Shown in pieces: positions 12,662 to 13,534 of a DNA stretch of 13,534 nt (positions are counted from its first letter, which is position 1; each line of letters opens with the position of its first letter). This stretch comes from JAZDJP01 sp043803805 (GTDB lineage Bacteria > Planctomycetota > JAZDJP01). The notes below the pieces were generated by a model that saw only the letters and a program-made list of their open reading frames with translations, did no database searches and had not been told where the DNA came from. The stretch spans positions 1 through 13,534 of the forward strand of contig JAZDJP010000089.1 of NCBI GenBank assembly GCA_043803805.1. The letters run 5' to 3'. The translations under genes and the position numbers were made by a program.

Positions 12662-13534
12662 TCAGGCTTTTTTCTTGAGTTCGTTCACCTGCGCGAGCGG
12701 CTTCTCCCCCTTGATGACGCGAATGAGGTTTTCCGCGGCCATTGTCGCCTGACGTTCGACGCTTTCATAGGTGCGCGAGGCGATGTGGGGGGTGATGACC
12801 ACATTCGGCGCCGAGAGGAGCGGGTTCTCCTTTGCGATCGGTTCGGGATCCACGACGTCGGTCGCGTAGCCGGCGAGTTTTCCGTTTCCCAGGGCTTCCG
12901 CCACGTCCTTTTCGTTCACAAGGCCGCCACGGGCCGTATTCACGACGACCGCGCCTTTTTTCAGGAGACCGATCCGCTTCGCGTTCAGAAATTCCCGGTT
13001 TTCCTTGGAAAGGTTCATGTGAAACGTGATGACGTCGCCTTCCTTGAGGACGTCCTCCGCGCTGGCCGCCTTCCGGACGTTGTTGGCTTTCGCGAACGCC
13101 TCGTCCCAGAAGACATCAAACGCGACGACGTTCATGCCGAAGGCGATGGCGCGCGTCGCGACCTCCTTGCCGATGCGTCCCAGCCCGATGATGCCGATGG
13201 TTTTGCCCCAGAGTTCATTGCCCGTAAGGCGTTTCCATTCGCCCTTCTTGACGATGGCGGCTTCCTCCGGAATGTGGCGCAGGAGGCCGATCAGGAGCCC
13301 GAAGGCGTGTTCGGCCACCGTCGTGTGGTTCACGCCGGGACAGTACGTGACCGGGATGCCCAGATCCGTCGCCGCCGCGATGTCGATCTTGTCCACACCG
13401 ATGCCGTACTTGGAGAGGACCTTCAGTTTCGGGAGGCATTTCTGAAGCGCCTTCCGGGTGAAGGCGTCGTCGCCGCAGATGATGCCGTCGACGTCCCCGA
13501 GGAGCGGCAACAGGTCGGCTTCGGCCAGCGGGCC
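12662..13534 (-). CDS. D-isomer specific 2-hydroxyacid dehydrogenase, phosphoglycerate dehydrogenase type (5' end outside window)
   Basis: 291 codons are visible; the frame is open to the window edge and the N-terminus is missing. It would oxidise or reduce a 2-hydroxy acid with NAD, most likely 3-phosphoglycerate (first step of serine synthesis) or glyoxylate/hydroxypyruvate. Visible features are DVDGIICGDD and LSKYGIGVDKIDI of the substrate domain, TVAEHAFGLLIGLLRHI, the nucleotide-binding GIIGLGRIGKEV (GxGxxG) and an acidic residue after the second strand (AFDVFWD). The catalytic arginine is in VVVNTARGGLVNE, the glutamate in DVVDPEPIAKENPLL and the histidine in VVITPHIASRTYE. The protein ends soon after the catalytic domain (PLAQVNELKKKA), so there is no ACT domain. 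TTG 13510 is not a credible start because the fold needs residues before it. Confidence 0.9.
   Translation of the reverse strand, partial: GPLAEADLLPLLGDVDGIICGDDAFTRKALQKCLPKLKVLSKYGIGVDKIDIAAATDLGIPVTYCPGVNHTTVAEHAFGLLIGLLRHIPEEAAIVKKGEWKRLTGNELWGKTIGIIGLGRIGKEVATRAIAFGMNVVAFDVFWDEAFAKANNVRKAASAEDVLKEGDVITFHMNLSKENREFLNAKRIGLLKKGAVVVNTARGGLVNEKDVAEALGNGKLAGYATDVVDPEPIAKENPLLSAPNVVITPHIASRTYESVERQATMAAENLIRVIKGEKPLAQVNELKKKA

Overview
The window is bacterial, GC-rich DNA with Shine-Dalgarno-led genes. It holds an integrated mobile element with its cargo, up against a chromosomal tRNA gene and two ordinary metabolic genes. The host cannot be named from sequence alone. The DENGK-repeat membrane proteins, the RHS cassette and the primase type would suit a planctomycete-like or other little-studied Gram-negative lineage (a low-confidence guess).

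Left part, 1-3348: the 3' part of an RHS/YD-repeat protein with the conserved RHS core and a variable C-terminal extension, followed 2 nt later by a small DUF6188-like gene, as expected of a polymorphic toxin/immunity pair. The first ~330 bases do not look like RHS and are full of inverted repeats, so the RHS gene is probably 5'-truncated or an orphan tip.

Middle part, 3349-6089: a ~440 bp gene-poor stretch with a G-tract cluster and a long bulged hairpin; then a membrane-anchored thermonuclease (SNase-like) coupled to a membrane protein built of ~22-residue DENGK repeats; then a second, diverged copy of that repeat protein.

Element core, 6214-11587: an unrecognised 295-aa protein; a twin-palindrome site; a candidate structured RNA with a possible pseudoknot, ending in a clear intrinsic terminator; a small ORF overlapping a 704-aa primase-helicase (CHC2 zinc finger, TOPRIM, RecA-like ATPase, winged helix); an excisionase-like HTH protein; a 57-aa ribbon-helix-helix protein with its own strong promoter and overlapping direct repeats; and a tyrosine integrase. 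The integrase frame runs into tRNA-Gly(TCC) on the opposite strand, placing one attachment site there. The set (int, xis-like, P4-alpha-like primase-helicase) suggests a satellite-like or integrative replicating element. The other attachment site was not found, so the left limit of the element, and whether the RHS, nuclease and DENGK genes are cargo, is open.

Right part, 11599-13534: hairpin-rich spacer carrying a fragment copy of the tRNA 5' end, then two minus-strand chromosomal genes: a HAD-family hydrolase and a D-2-hydroxyacid (phosphoglycerate-type) dehydrogenase cut by the window edge.
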